Shown one piece after another: positions 1 through 7,845 of a stretch of 40,880 nt of DNA. The translations under genes were made by a program, and so were the position numbers. Numbering within the stretch: the first letter of the stretch is position 1; the number at the start of each line of letters is the position of its first letter. The notes under the pieces were generated by a model that worked only from the letters and a program-made list of their open reading frames with translations, had not been told where the DNA came from and did not search any database. Source of the stretch: Klebsiella pneumoniae (GTDB taxonomy: Bacteria; Verrucomicrobiota; Verrucomicrobiia; Limisphaerales; SXTU01); the NCBI GenBank assembly GCA_943330855.2, contig CALQJI020000045.1, positions 1 through 40,880 of the forward strand, given 5' to 3'.

Positions 1-1480
1 TGTCGTGCATCCAGCCCATGTTCCACTTGAAGGTGAAGCCCAGCCCGCCGAGGTAGGGCGGGCGCGTGACCAGCGGCCAACTGGTGCTCTCCTCGGCGAT
101 GGTCAGCACGCCCGGGCACTCGGTGTGGACGAGGTGGTTGAACTCGCGCAGGAACTCGATGGCCTCGAGGTTTTCGCGGCCGCCGTATTTGTTCGGGACC
201 CACTCGTCGGCCTTGCGCGAGTAGTCGAGGTAAAGCATCGAGGCGACGGCGTCCACGCGCAGGCCGTCGATGTGGAAGCGCTCGCACCAGAAGAGGGCGT
301 TCGCGGTCAGGAAGTTGCGGACCTCGTGGCGGCCGAAGTTGAAGATGAGCGTGCCCCAGTCCTGATGCGCTCCCTGACGCGGGTCTTCGTGCTCGTAAAG
401 CGCCGTGCCGTCGAAGCGCGCCAGCGCCCAGTCGTCGCGCGGGAAGTGCGCCGGCACCCAGTCCACGAGCACGCCGATGCCCGCCTCGTGCAGCGCGTTG
501 ACGAGGAACTGGAAATCATCTGGCGTCCCGTAGCGGCACGTCGGCGAGTAGAAGCCCGTGACCTGATAGCCCCAGCTCGGGTAGTAGGCGTGCTCGGAGA
601 CGGGCAGGAACTCGATGTGCGTGAAGCCGAGGCGCTGGACGTATTCCACGAGCAGCGGCGCGACCTCGCGGTAACTGTAGGACTCGGCGATGTTCTTCTT
701 CATCCACGAGCCGAGGTGGACTTCGTAGATGCTCAACGGCTCGCGGAGCGGCTGGCGCGTGCGGCGTTGCTCCAGCCACGCGGCGTCGGTCCAGGCGAAC
801 TTGCGGTTGTTCCAGACGATGGAGGCGTTCTGCGGCGCGGCCTCGAAGAAGAAGCCGTAAGGGTCGGTCTTGAGGACGATTTCGCCGAGGGCGTTGCGGA
901 CCTCGAACTTGTAAAGCGTGCCTTCGCCCAGGCCCGGCACGAAGAGTTCCCACACGCCGGACGCGCCGAGCTTGCGCATCGGGTGGTAGCGGCCATCCCA
1001 GTTGTTGAACAGGCCGACGACGCTGATGCGCTGCGCCTCGGGTGCCCAGACCGCGAAGCTCACGCCTGGCACGCCGTCCACCTCGCGGAGTTGCGCACCG
1101 AGCTTGTCGTAAATGCGGCGCTCGTTGCCCTGGCCGAAGAGGTAGAGGTCCGTCTCGCCCAGCGACGGCCAGAAGGAATACGCGTCGCGCGTGCGGCGGG
1201 TGTTGCCTTGGTAATCCGTGATGACGAGGTCGTAGGCGAACGTGCGCAGCGCGGCGGTCGTGGTGCCTTCGAACAGCCCGCGCGCATCCAGCATCTCCAG
1301 CACGAAACTGGGCTTCTGCGGCTCATGCACCGGCACCACCTCGACGCGCGCGGCGTTCTGGAGCAACGCCCGCACCACAAGGCCCGAGCCATCACCGAGC
1401 GGGTGCATCCCGAGGAGCTGGTGGGGCGAGGGATGGAGCGCGTTGACGAGGCTGTCCAATTCCGCCGGCGTCAGAATCAT
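1..1480 (-). CDS. glgB: 1,4-alpha-glucan branching enzyme, 3' end beyond window
   Basis: Cytosolic GH13 enzyme that makes alpha-1,6 branches in glycogen by cutting and transferring alpha-1,4 chains. About 493 codons are visible out of the family's usual 630-730; the C-terminus lies left of base 1. The N-terminal region (about 1-120) and the CBM48 domain carry [19 protein letters not shown], followed by [10 protein letters not shown] at the start of the barrel. GH13 region I is seen as DWVPAHFP, region II as [12 protein letters not shown] with the nucleophile at Asp410, and region III as TIAEES with the general acid at Glu463. Region IV would be off the edge. The start is the ATG at 1480, which gives the short N-terminal helix [11 protein letters not shown] typical of GlgB. 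It is the last visible gene of a minus-strand run, 129 nt after the Nudix gene. Identification is secure; only completeness is unknown. Confidence 0.96.
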   Translation of the reverse strand, partial: MILTPAELDSLVNALHPSPHQLLGMHPLGDGSGLVVRALLQNAARVEVVPVHEPQKPSFVLEMLDARGLFEGTTTAALRTFAYDLVITDYQGNTRRTRDAYSFWPSLGETDLYLFGQGNERRIYDKLGAQLREVDGVPGVSFAVWAPEAQRISVVGLFNNWDGRYHPMRKLGASGVWELFVPGLGEGTLYKFEVRNALGEIVLKTDPYGFFFEAAPQNASIVWNNRKFAWTDAAWLEQRRTRQPLREPLSIYEVHLGSWMKKNIAESYSYREVAPLLVEYVQRLGFTHIEFLPVSEHAYYPSWGYQVTGFYSPTCRYGTPDDFQFLVNALHEAGIGVLVDWVPAHFPRDDWALARFDGTALYEHEDPRQGAHQDWGTLIFNFGRHEVRNFLTANALFWCERFHIDGLRVDAVASMLYLDYSRKADEWVPNKYGGRENLEAIEFLREFNHLVHTECPGVLTIAEESTSWPLVTRPPYLGGLGFTFKWNMGWMHD

Positions 1481-1487
1481 AGAGGCA

Positions 1488-1517
1488 GCGTGGCAGAGGG
1501 GCGCGCGGATGCCACGC
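1488..1517. other. Inverted repeat upstream of glgB
   Basis: GCGTGGCA (1488-1495) and TGCCACGC (1510-1517) form a perfect 8-bp stem with a 14-nt loop, just 5' of the branching-enzyme start. It could be a 5'-leader hairpin or a weak terminator for the upstream Nudix gene. There is no convincing T-run, so the role is open. Confidence 0.3.
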
Positions 1518-1609
1518 TAAATGCTTTGGCTGGCGGGTATGTCCAACGACCTATGAATCTCCAAGGCCCAATCGGCGAGCTGGCTCGCCACTGCGGCGGG
1601 GGACGTTCG

Positions 1610-2197
1610 TCATTGAGAATTCAGTGGTAAATGGAGGTTGGAAATTGGTTGTTTCCCTCGCCGCCACAGGTCGAAGCGGTAGAGTGCCACGACCACCAAC
1701 GCGTGCTGAATCTTCCCCGATGCGACCAACCCCGGCAGCTCCGCCACCGGCACGAGGTGCGTGCGGATGTCCTCGCCGCTGTCGAACTCCACGGGGTGCG
1801 TGAGTCGGCAGTTGCGCACCAGCAACGTGTGGCAGGTGTTCGACATGATGGCGGGGTTCGGAAAAATCTGGCCGAGGAGTTCCGCCGATTCACCTGTGAA
1901 GCCCGTTTCCTCACGCAACTCGCGTTGGCCACCCAGCACCGGCGAAGAGTCTCCCGCGTCCATCACGCCACCAGGAATCTCCAACTCGATGGTGCCGGAG
2001 CCGTGCCGGTATTGCTCCACCATCACCAGCTTGTCGTCCGGGGTGACAGCGATGACGTTGACCCAATTCCGTGTATCGAGGACGAAGAATTCGTGGTCTG
2101 CGCCCGTGCGCGGCGAGCGTTTCACGTCCGAGCGCACGGTGAAGATGCGGAAGTCCGCGAGCTTCTTGGAATTGAGGACCGGCCACTTTTCAATCAT
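1610..2197 (-). CDS. Nudix hydrolase, ADP-ribose pyrophosphatase-like
   Basis: A 195-residue protein with a Nudix box reading GGVMDAGDSSPVLGGQREL followed directly by REETGF. The REL-x-EE-x-G core that binds the divalent metals is intact. The stretch between the Gly and the REL is one residue longer than the textbook spacing, or the upstream Glu is replaced by Ser or Asp. The overall shape, with an N-terminal beta region (VRSDVKRSPRTGADHEFFVLD) and VVMVEQYRHGS-type strand (here LVMVEQYRHGSGTIELEIPGG), is like NUDT5/ADP-ribose pyrophosphatases, which split ADP-ribose or related nucleoside diphosphate sugars into AMP and sugar phosphate. The ATG at 2197 lies 12 nt after the receiver gene, so the two are probably co-transcribed. 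The substrate is not fixed by sequence; ADP-ribose or ADP-glucose are both possible next to a glycogen gene. Confidence 0.88.
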   Translation of the reverse strand: MIEKWPVLNSKKLADFRIFTVRSDVKRSPRTGADHEFFVLDTRNWVNVIAVTPDDKLVMVEQYRHGSGTIELEIPGGVMDAGDSSPVLGGQRELREETGFTGESAELLGQIFPNPAIMSNTCHTLLVRNCRLTHPVEFDSGEDIRTHLVPVAELPGLVASGKIQHALVVVALYRFDLWRRGKQPISNLHLPLNSQ

Positions 2198-2209
2198 GCT
2201 GGCGGAGCT

Positions 2210-2620
2210 TCAAGTCGGAGCCAACTCCCGCGTTCGGCGGGCCACAAGCTCCACCAAGTCGCGAAACTCGAAGGGCTTTTGCAAGCAACGGATGGTGCTG
2301 GTGGTCTCGATGTTGTGCATCACTTCGAAGGTGAGCACGCCACTGATGAGCACGGCGGGAAGCGTGGGGCGGGCGACTAGAAATTGCCGCAGCAGCGAGA
2401 GGCCGGTGGGTCCGACGCCGAGCATGTTGTCGGAGACCACGGCGGTGATTCGGGCGTGGTGGGTATCCCACTGGATGAGTGCCTCGGCTGCACTACCGGC
2501 TTCTAAGACTTCGTAGCCTGCGCGCGTGAAGAATAGGACGATGGTGCGCCGCACCACAGCCTCATCCTCAATGAGAAAAATGACGGCTTTGAGCGGTTCG
2601 GCAGGCGCGTCGTCGTCCAT
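2210..2620 (-). CDS. Stand-alone response regulator receiver protein
   Basis: A 136-residue single-domain CheY-like receiver. The acidic cluster is Glu18-Asp19-Glu20, the phospho-acceptor Asp64 lies in VVSDNM, the switch Ser93 in VLISG and the conserved Lys115 in LQKPFEF. There is no DNA-binding or enzymatic output domain, so it must act by protein-protein contact or phosphotransfer. The insertion DNMLGVGPTGLSLL after the acceptor Asp is typical of receivers from multi-component phosphorelays. It sits between a Dabb protein and a Nudix hydrolase with 12-nt gaps on each side. No histidine kinase is adjacent; the nearest in the window is the receiver-kinase at 24819-26090. The partner kinase is unknown. 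Confidence 0.9.
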   Translation of the reverse strand: MDDDAPAEPLKAVIFLIEDEAVVRRTIVLFFTRAGYEVLEAGSAAEALIQWDTHHARITAVVSDNMLGVGPTGLSLLRQFLVARPTLPAVLISGVLTFEVMHNIETTSTIRCLQKPFEFRDLVELVARRTRELAPT

Positions 2621-2632
2621 TGGGCGTCTTCG

Positions 2633-2935
2633 TCAAAGCTCGAAATCGACCACGGTGACCTTCTCGAAGAGCGGTTGGGCGCTCGCCACGAAGGCCAAGT
2701 GCTCTGGGTGCGTGAGATAGGCGTCGCGTGCGGCGGTGTCGGTGAGCGTCATCACGAAGGCATGGGTGTGGCCGCCGCTGAGGTCCTCGGGGCTGTTGTT
2801 CGGGCCGACGACGAAATCCTCGACGCCCGGGATGCTCTCGGAGAGGTCCAGCAGGTTGGAGCAAATTTGGTCAATCTGCTCCGGCGTGGTGACGGCTTTG
2901 AACTGGATGAGTGCGATGTGTTTGACTCTGGCCAT
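2633..2935 (-). CDS. Dabb (stress-responsive A/B barrel) domain protein
   Basis: A 100-residue protein that is essentially one dimeric alpha/beta-barrel Dabb domain (PF07876). It opens with MARVKHIALIQFK, where the VKHI-ALIQFK beta strand is the family hallmark, continues through IPGVEDFVVGPNNSPED and ends with HTHAFVMTLTD and the final strand VTVVDFEL. The longer open frame that reaches 3997 has no coding quality upstream, so I chose the ATG at 2935, which leaves only a domain-length protein. Dabb proteins are small ferredoxin-like dimers. Some catalyse cyclisations, but most bacterial ones have no known function. It leads the presumed Dabb-receiver-Nudix transcript, 134 nt after the DUF1501 gene. 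Confidence 0.87.
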   Translation of the reverse strand: MARVKHIALIQFKAVTTPEQIDQICSNLLDLSESIPGVEDFVVGPNNSPEDLSGGHTHAFVMTLTDTAARDAYLTHPEHLAFVASAQPLFEKVTVVDFEL

Positions 2936-3069
2936 ATGTGTTTGGTGCTCGCGCCGGAACTGCCCGCCGCTCTGGACGATTAAATGTCCGCCGAGTATGG
3001 AGGCTAGCCGGGGCAAGTCAAACGCGCGTTCTGAAACCGGGCCGCTGTGTCCGTGCTCCAACGTGAAGC

Positions 3070-4590
3070 TCAACTCGCAATCTTTGTCATCAGCTCCGCG
3101 CCTTCCACGCCGACGAGCTTTTGATCCAAGCCGGCGTAGAAGTAACTCAACTTGTCGGGGTCGAGACCCATCTGGTGCAGCGCGGTCGCGTGCAGATTCT
3201 TCACGTGGAAACGGTCGGTCACAGCGGAGCCGCCGAGTTCGTCGGTCTCGCCGAGGGTCGTGCCGCCTTTGATGCCGCCGCCGGCCATCCACATCGTGAA
3301 GCCGTAGGCGTTGTGGTCGCGCCCGGTGCCGGTGGCGTATTCGGCGGTGGGCTGCCGGCCAAACTCGCCGCCCCAAATGATGAGCGTGCTGTCGAGCAGA
3401 CCACGTTGTTTGAGGTCTTTGAGCAGGCCGGCGATGGGCTTGTCCGTGCGGCCTGCGTGATGGGTGTGGTTCTTCACGAGGTCGCCGTGAGCGTCCCAGT
3501 TGTCGTCGTTGTGCGCGCCGCCGGCGTAGAGCTGGATGAACCGCACGCCGCGCTCGACAAGCCGCCGCGCGAGCAGACAGCGGCGGCCGAAGTCCTCGGT
3601 GCGCTTGTCGTTGATGCCGTAAAGTTCCTTCGTCGCCTCGGTCTCTTTGCTCAAGTCCACCGCGTCCGGCGCGCTGCTCTGCATCTTGAAAGCCATCTCG
3701 TAGCTGGCGATGCGCGCGGCGAGATTGCTGTTGTCGGCGCGCGGGGCCTGATGCTCGGAGTTGAATTCTTTGAGCGTGTCGAGGAAGCGCCGCTGAGAAC
3801 TTTCGCTCATCGTGGCGGGGCGTTGAAGGTCGAGAATCGGGTCGCCCGCCGAGCGCATGATGGTGGCCTGATAGCTGGCGGGCATGTAGCCGCTGGACCA
3901 ATTCTTCGCGCCGCTGATGGGGCCGCCCGTCGGGTCGAGCATCACCACGAAGCCCGGCAGGTTTTCGTTCACACTGCCGAGACCATAGTTCACCCACGAG
4001 CCGAGGCAGGGGCTGCCGGAGAGGACTTTGCCCGTGTTCATCTGGAGCATCGCGGAGCCGTGGATGGGCGAGTCCGCCATCATCGAATGGATGAACGCGA
4101 TGTCATCCACGCAACCGGCGAGGTTCGGGAAAAGGTCGCTGACCCATTTGCCGGATTGGCCGTAGTTTTTGCCGGTCCACTTGGGCCCGACGACGCGGCC
4201 TTCGTTCTTCTTGCCGCCGCGCCCGAAGGTTTTTACAGGGATGGTTTTGCCATCGAGTTTGTAGAGCTCGGGCTTGAAATCGAAGGTGTCCACCTGACTC
4301 GGGCCGCCATACATGAAGAGGAAGATGACGCTCTTGGCCTTGCCCTTGAAGTGCGGCTGCTTGGGCGCGAGCGGGTTGACGAAGGGCGTGGCGGCGGTGG
4401 CCTGGGGCGCGAAGAACTTGTCGGCGGTGAGCAGGCCGGTCATGGCGAGACCGGTGAAGCCCGCGCCGGCTTCCCAGAGGAACTCACGACGCGTGCGGCA
4501 GCAGAAGTTTGAGGAGGTTGCGGACAGAGTTCTGGGAACTGTCTCCGCGCGTTCTGTTCGTTTCATGTTGGCGATGTTGGACGCAGCCAA
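3070..4590 (-). CDS. DUF1501 protein, Tat-exported
   Basis: A 506-residue protein of the DUF1501 family (PF07394), related in fold to the alkaline phosphatase/sulfatase superfamily and very abundant in Planctomycetes and Verrucomicrobia. The N-terminus has a twin-arginine signal (CRTRREFLWEAGAGF, Arg34-Arg35) followed by a hydrophobic stretch, so export of a folded, probably metal-bearing protein is likely. Family motifs include IFLFMYGGPSQVDTFDFKP near residue 90, FIQLYAGGAHNDDNWDAHGD and IIWGGEFGRQPTAEY, and a His-rich C-terminal segment HALHQ-type (here LHATALHQMGLD). Met9 (4566) is an alternative start. It is the last gene of the secreted five-gene cluster, 24 nt after the glycosidase-like gene. 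The biochemical activity of DUF1501 proteins has not been firmly established; a hydrolytic or sulfatase-like role is inference. Confidence 0.93.
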   Translation of the reverse strand: MAASNIANMKRTERAETVPRTLSATSSNFCCRTRREFLWEAGAGFTGLAMTGLLTADKFFAPQATAATPFVNPLAPKQPHFKGKAKSVIFLFMYGGPSQVDTFDFKPELYKLDGKTIPVKTFGRGGKKNEGRVVGPKWTGKNYGQSGKWVSDLFPNLAGCVDDIAFIHSMMADSPIHGSAMLQMNTGKVLSGSPCLGSWVNYGLGSVNENLPGFVVMLDPTGGPISGAKNWSSGYMPASYQATIMRSAGDPILDLQRPATMSESSQRRFLDTLKEFNSEHQAPRADNSNLAARIASYEMAFKMQSSAPDAVDLSKETEATKELYGINDKRTEDFGRRCLLARRLVERGVRFIQLYAGGAHNDDNWDAHGDLVKNHTHHAGRTDKPIAGLLKDLKQRGLLDSTLIIWGGEFGRQPTAEYATGTGRDHNAYGFTMWMAGGGIKGGTTLGETDELGGSAVTDRFHVKNLHATALHQMGLDPDKLSYFYAGLDQKLVGVEGAELMTKIAS

Positions 4591-4614
4591 GACTATGGGC
4601 CGTGTAATAGAAAA

Positions 4615-6603
4615 TCAACGGAACCCTCCGGCTGCGCGCCCCGGGTCAAGCCGCAGCGCACCGTTCTCTCGCACAACACCCAGATGCGCGTCAATGGCCG
4701 CGCCCACGGGGTCGGGGCCGGTTTGGTTTAGGCGTTTGCGGAGGGTTTCGCGCAGCCAGCGGTAGCCGGAGTTCCACGAGTAGAGGATGTTTCCGTGGGG
4801 TTTGCCGGTGACGGTGTCAATGTCTTCGTTGAAGGCGGGGTTGTGGCGGATTTCCAGTTTGATGCGCTCGATCAGGCGGGCGTCCACCTCGGTGGCGGGC
4901 AGGCCGTGGACACCGGCGAGCAGGTAATTCGCGGCGTCGTTGAGAAACCAGGAGCCGCCGTAGCAATACTGACCGCTGTCGCCCGGTCGCAGCGAGCCAT
5001 CGGCCTGGGAAATCACCCGCAGGCCGTAGGGGGATTTCACCTTCTCCGAGGTGCGGTAGTGGGTGAGCACCTGCTCGTCGGTGAGCAGCTTCCGGCCGAA
5101 CACGGCGTAGCTGAGCGTCGCGCCGTAGAGCGTGTCCTGGGCGAGAAACTGCGGTTGCTTGATGCTCGTGGGGAAGTAGCCGCCTTTCGCGTTGAACATG
5201 CTGCGATACCCGGCGACGGCGCGGGCGATGTCGTCTTCGGTCACCCTCAGGCCCAGTTCCCTGGCCGCCATGAGCGCGCCGCAGTGGAAACCCTGATTGC
5301 TCACCGGCGCGTCATCGTGGTCGTAAAGGAGCACGTCGTGATAGGTCTTCCAGCCGCGCGGATTGGGCGAGCCGGGCAAGGGTGGCGGATAGTAGAGGCC
5401 GTTGGTCTCGTGCTTGCGGATGAACTGGTATGCCTCGTTGACGAGCGCCTGGTTCGGGACTCCGCCCGCGCGTTTCATCAGCACCGCCCAGATGAGATAG
5501 TATTGCGAGTTGTCTTCGTAGCCCATGCGATTGGCGAAAATCGCGCGGTTCGACTCGATGGTTTTCTCCGGGTCGTCGAGGCCCATCGCGGCGTAGAAGC
5601 CGTCCGTGACCCATTGCTTCCAGCCGTAGCTGATGCCGGAGATGAAGAGGTATCGGCCGTCGCGTGGCTGATTCTTTTCATCGAGCATCAGGTTGCGGCG
5701 AAGGAGGTAGAAGGAAGTGTTACGGAGAATGGCTTCCACCGCCGAGTTGTTCCAGCCCTTGCCATTGGCCAGCGCCAGATGCGTAGCGAGCTGCGCATCG
5801 TAATGGTTGCGTGCCGGGCTGGCGAAGACCCACGTGGTGAACCGCCGGGTTTCGCCCGCCGCCAACGACTGCCAGCCGTCCATTTGATATTGGTAATCGT
5901 CCCGCGCGTCCTCACTCCCCTTGCGGATGGTGATGGGATAAGGCTCGCTGGCATCGCCGGTCAGGATGGCGATGCGTCCGGCCAGACCGGGAGCCACGAG
6001 CACATCGCAGCGGTTTTCCCACAGCCCTGGTGATTCGGCGATGAGCCCGAAAACCCGGCCTGCCGAGTGCACCAGCGCGACGGGAAACGTCTCTCGCTTC
6101 GGGCGTGAGCGCTCGGTGCCGAACAGAGTGCGCGCCTTGACCGGCCCGGAGAACGAGGCGAACTCGCCGTCGAGCGCTAGGTCGAGCGGGAAGCTCACCG
6201 TGAAGCGTTGCGCGGACGCAGCCGTTACTTCGAGCGTGCGCTCCACCAGCGACGGCGTCTTTTGGGCAATGCGCCAGCGCAAGATCAGCGCGCCGACCTT
6301 TTCCGGCCCGAGTTCGAGGACACCCGCCTGCTCAGTCTTGGTCTTGAACCGCACCGCCGCCCACTCCGCCCCGGGCAGCTTCAACTCCACGCCCGCCGGA
6401 GCCGCCTCGGTGGAACGTCCGACGAGCGTATCGCCGGAGCGATATTCGACCGCGACCACGCCGTCCTTCTCCACCACTGTCGCGCGAAGCGGAACGGTCT
6501 CCGCGAATGCCAGCGGCCATGTGAAGTGGAGGGTGAACAGGCAAACGATGAACCAGGAACGCATCGTCGATCGTGCAGTCTTGATTGCGAGCGGTCTCTT
6601 CAT
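4615..6603 (-). CDS. Secreted (alpha/alpha)6-toroid glycosidase-like protein
   Basis: A 662-residue exported protein. The signal peptide runs to about residue 34 (cleavage near LAFA-E); the Met at residue 14 would give a more standard signal peptide and may be the true start. Residues about 35-275 look like a beta-sandwich. Residues about 280-640 look like a six-hairpin toroid as in GH15, GH63 and related glycosidases: repeated helical pairs with aromatic/acidic loops such as ISYGWKQWVTDGFYAAMGLD, VLLYDHDDAPVSNQGFHCG, GDSGQYCYGGSWFLNDAANY and ILYSWNSGYRWLRE. Asp/Glu residues in these loops are candidate catalytic acids, but I cannot assign a GH family by eye. It lies 12 nt after the TolB-like gene and 24 nt before the DUF1501 gene, which suggests one transcript and a role in extracytoplasmic glycan breakdown. 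Confidence 0.7.
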   Translation of the reverse strand: MKRPLAIKTARSTMRSWFIVCLFTLHFTWPLAFAETVPLRATVVEKDGVVAVEYRSGDTLVGRSTEAAPAGVELKLPGAEWAAVRFKTKTEQAGVLELGPEKVGALILRWRIAQKTPSLVERTLEVTAASAQRFTVSFPLDLALDGEFASFSGPVKARTLFGTERSRPKRETFPVALVHSAGRVFGLIAESPGLWENRCDVLVAPGLAGRIAILTGDASEPYPITIRKGSEDARDDYQYQMDGWQSLAAGETRRFTTWVFASPARNHYDAQLATHLALANGKGWNNSAVEAILRNTSFYLLRRNLMLDEKNQPRDGRYLFISGISYGWKQWVTDGFYAAMGLDDPEKTIESNRAIFANRMGYEDNSQYYLIWAVLMKRAGGVPNQALVNEAYQFIRKHETNGLYYPPPLPGSPNPRGWKTYHDVLLYDHDDAPVSNQGFHCGALMAARELGLRVTEDDIARAVAGYRSMFNAKGGYFPTSIKQPQFLAQDTLYGATLSYAVFGRKLLTDEQVLTHYRTSEKVKSPYGLRVISQADGSLRPGDSGQYCYGGSWFLNDAANYLLAGVHGLPATEVDARLIERIKLEIRHNPAFNEDIDTVTGKPHGNILYSWNSGYRWLRETLRKRLNQTGPDPVGAAIDAHLGVVRENGALRLDPGRAAGGFR

Positions 6604-6615
6604 TGGGGTGATGGT

Positions 6616-7845
6616 TTATTGCTTGGGAGGAAGCGGCTGCCAGTAGGCGTGCATCGCGGCGTGGCCGGCAGGGACGTTGGTCAACGCGTGTTCTTTGCGG
6701 TCGGACAAACGCATCACATACAGGTTCCGCACGCCGTTCCGTTTCGAGCCATAGACGATCGATTCGCCATCGGGCGAGGGCTTGGGGTGATAGTGCGAGG
6801 TGCCGTCGGCGGAGGTGGTGAGGCGCTCGGATTGGCCGTCGAGGGGGATGCGGAAGAGTTCGATGTTGTTGCCGACCTTGGCGGTGTAGAAGACGGACTG
6901 GCCGTCGGTGGACCACACCGGCACGTCGCTGCTGCCGCCGTGGTAGTCGGGGACATCCAGAAACTCTGTGACGCCGCGGTAGCCGGCGCGGTCGGCGAGT
7001 TTCCTCAGCCCGGTGCCATCGGCGCGCACGATGTGCGGATGGCAGTTGTAGTGTTCGCCGGAAACGAACAGCAGCCACTTGCCGTCGGGCGACCAGGCGG
7101 GCACGAAGACAAACGGGTGGCCGGTCTTCACGTGCTGACGGCCGGAGCCGTCGGCGTTGGCGAGATAGACCTGGTAGTTCTCGTGATAGGAAATCCGCGA
7201 GCCGTCCGGCGAACTGCTGAAGCCATACGCGAAGCCGCGCGAATTCTTCGTGAGGTCGGTCTTGTTGCGCCCATCGCGGTCCATGCGAAATGGTTTGGAA
7301 GCCCCGCCAATCAGCGCCGTGAAGCCGAGCTTGGCCGGGTCGTTGGGCCAGAAGAACAGGCCGGTGTTGTAGAAGCTGACCCGCTCGACGGCGGTGACGT
7401 TCTCGGCCTTGCCCGTCGCCACATCGAGAAGAAACGAATCAATGAGCCAGCCTTCCGGCGTGAAGCGAAACGACTTGTGCTGCTCTTCCCACTGGGCGTT
7501 CTCGACACTTTCCCAAGCGCGCAGCACGACAGCCTGCTTGCCGTCGGGCGACCAGCCGGCGAACTGCGTCCACACGCCGGCCTCGTTTACGAGCTCGCTC
7601 GCCACGGCCCGCCGCCGGGAGCCGTCCGCGCGCACCAGCATCGCACGGGTGGTGCTGAAATTGGCATGGCGACCACCGGGCAGGTTGGTGCGGTGCTCGT
7701 TGTAGCCGATCAACTGGGTCGGTCCGGCTTCGTCAGCCAAGCCTGTTCCGAGGAGCGTGCTGCACAGGAAAGTCAGGAGGAAGCGCGGAAGTTGTCGCCA
7801 AGGTAGTTTGGGGCAATCCGGTTTGGATTTCGCCTCAATCCACAT
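6616..7845 (-). CDS. TolB-like (PD40) beta-propeller, exported
   Basis: A 409-residue protein with an N-terminal hydrophobic signal (LPRFLLTFLCSTLLGTGLA) and repeated WD40-like/PD40 blades: AGWSPDGKQAVVL, SSSPDGSRISYHENY, PAWSPDGKWLLFVSG, PVWSTDGQSVFYTAKVG and PKPSPDGESIVYGSKRNG. Such propellers serve as binding platforms, and occur both in TolB and in many secreted enzymes of this phylum. There is no separate catalytic domain. Its ATG overlaps the 3' end of the PSD1 gene by 11 nt (the TGA of PSD1 lies inside codons 3-4), a classical sign of translational coupling. It is probably a periplasmic or surface partner of the other exported products of this cluster; the ligand is unknown. The two genes downstream follow at 12 and 24 nt. 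Confidence 0.82.
   Translation of the reverse strand: MWIEAKSKPDCPKLPWRQLPRFLLTFLCSTLLGTGLADEAGPTQLIGYNEHRTNLPGGRHANFSTTRAMLVRADGSRRRAVASELVNEAGVWTQFAGWSPDGKQAVVLRAWESVENAQWEEQHKSFRFTPEGWLIDSFLLDVATGKAENVTAVERVSFYNTGLFFWPNDPAKLGFTALIGGASKPFRMDRDGRNKTDLTKNSRGFAYGFSSSPDGSRISYHENYQVYLANADGSGRQHVKTGHPFVFVPAWSPDGKWLLFVSGEHYNCHPHIVRADGTGLRKLADRAGYRGVTEFLDVPDYHGGSSDVPVWSTDGQSVFYTAKVGNNIELFRIPLDGQSERLTTSADGTSHYHPKPSPDGESIVYGSKRNGVRNLYVMRLSDRKEHALTNVPAGHAAMHAYWQPLPPKQ

Noticed and set aside
5..1630. 541-codon plus-strand open frame
   Set aside because: It is antisense to the branching enzyme, whose GH13 motifs are unmistakable; the plus-strand translation has only Arg/Ala/Val-rich low-complexity sequence.
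2633..3997. Long minus-strand frame upstream of the Dabb gene
   Set aside because: Beyond Met at 2935 it is a shadow of the DUF1501 gene in another frame.
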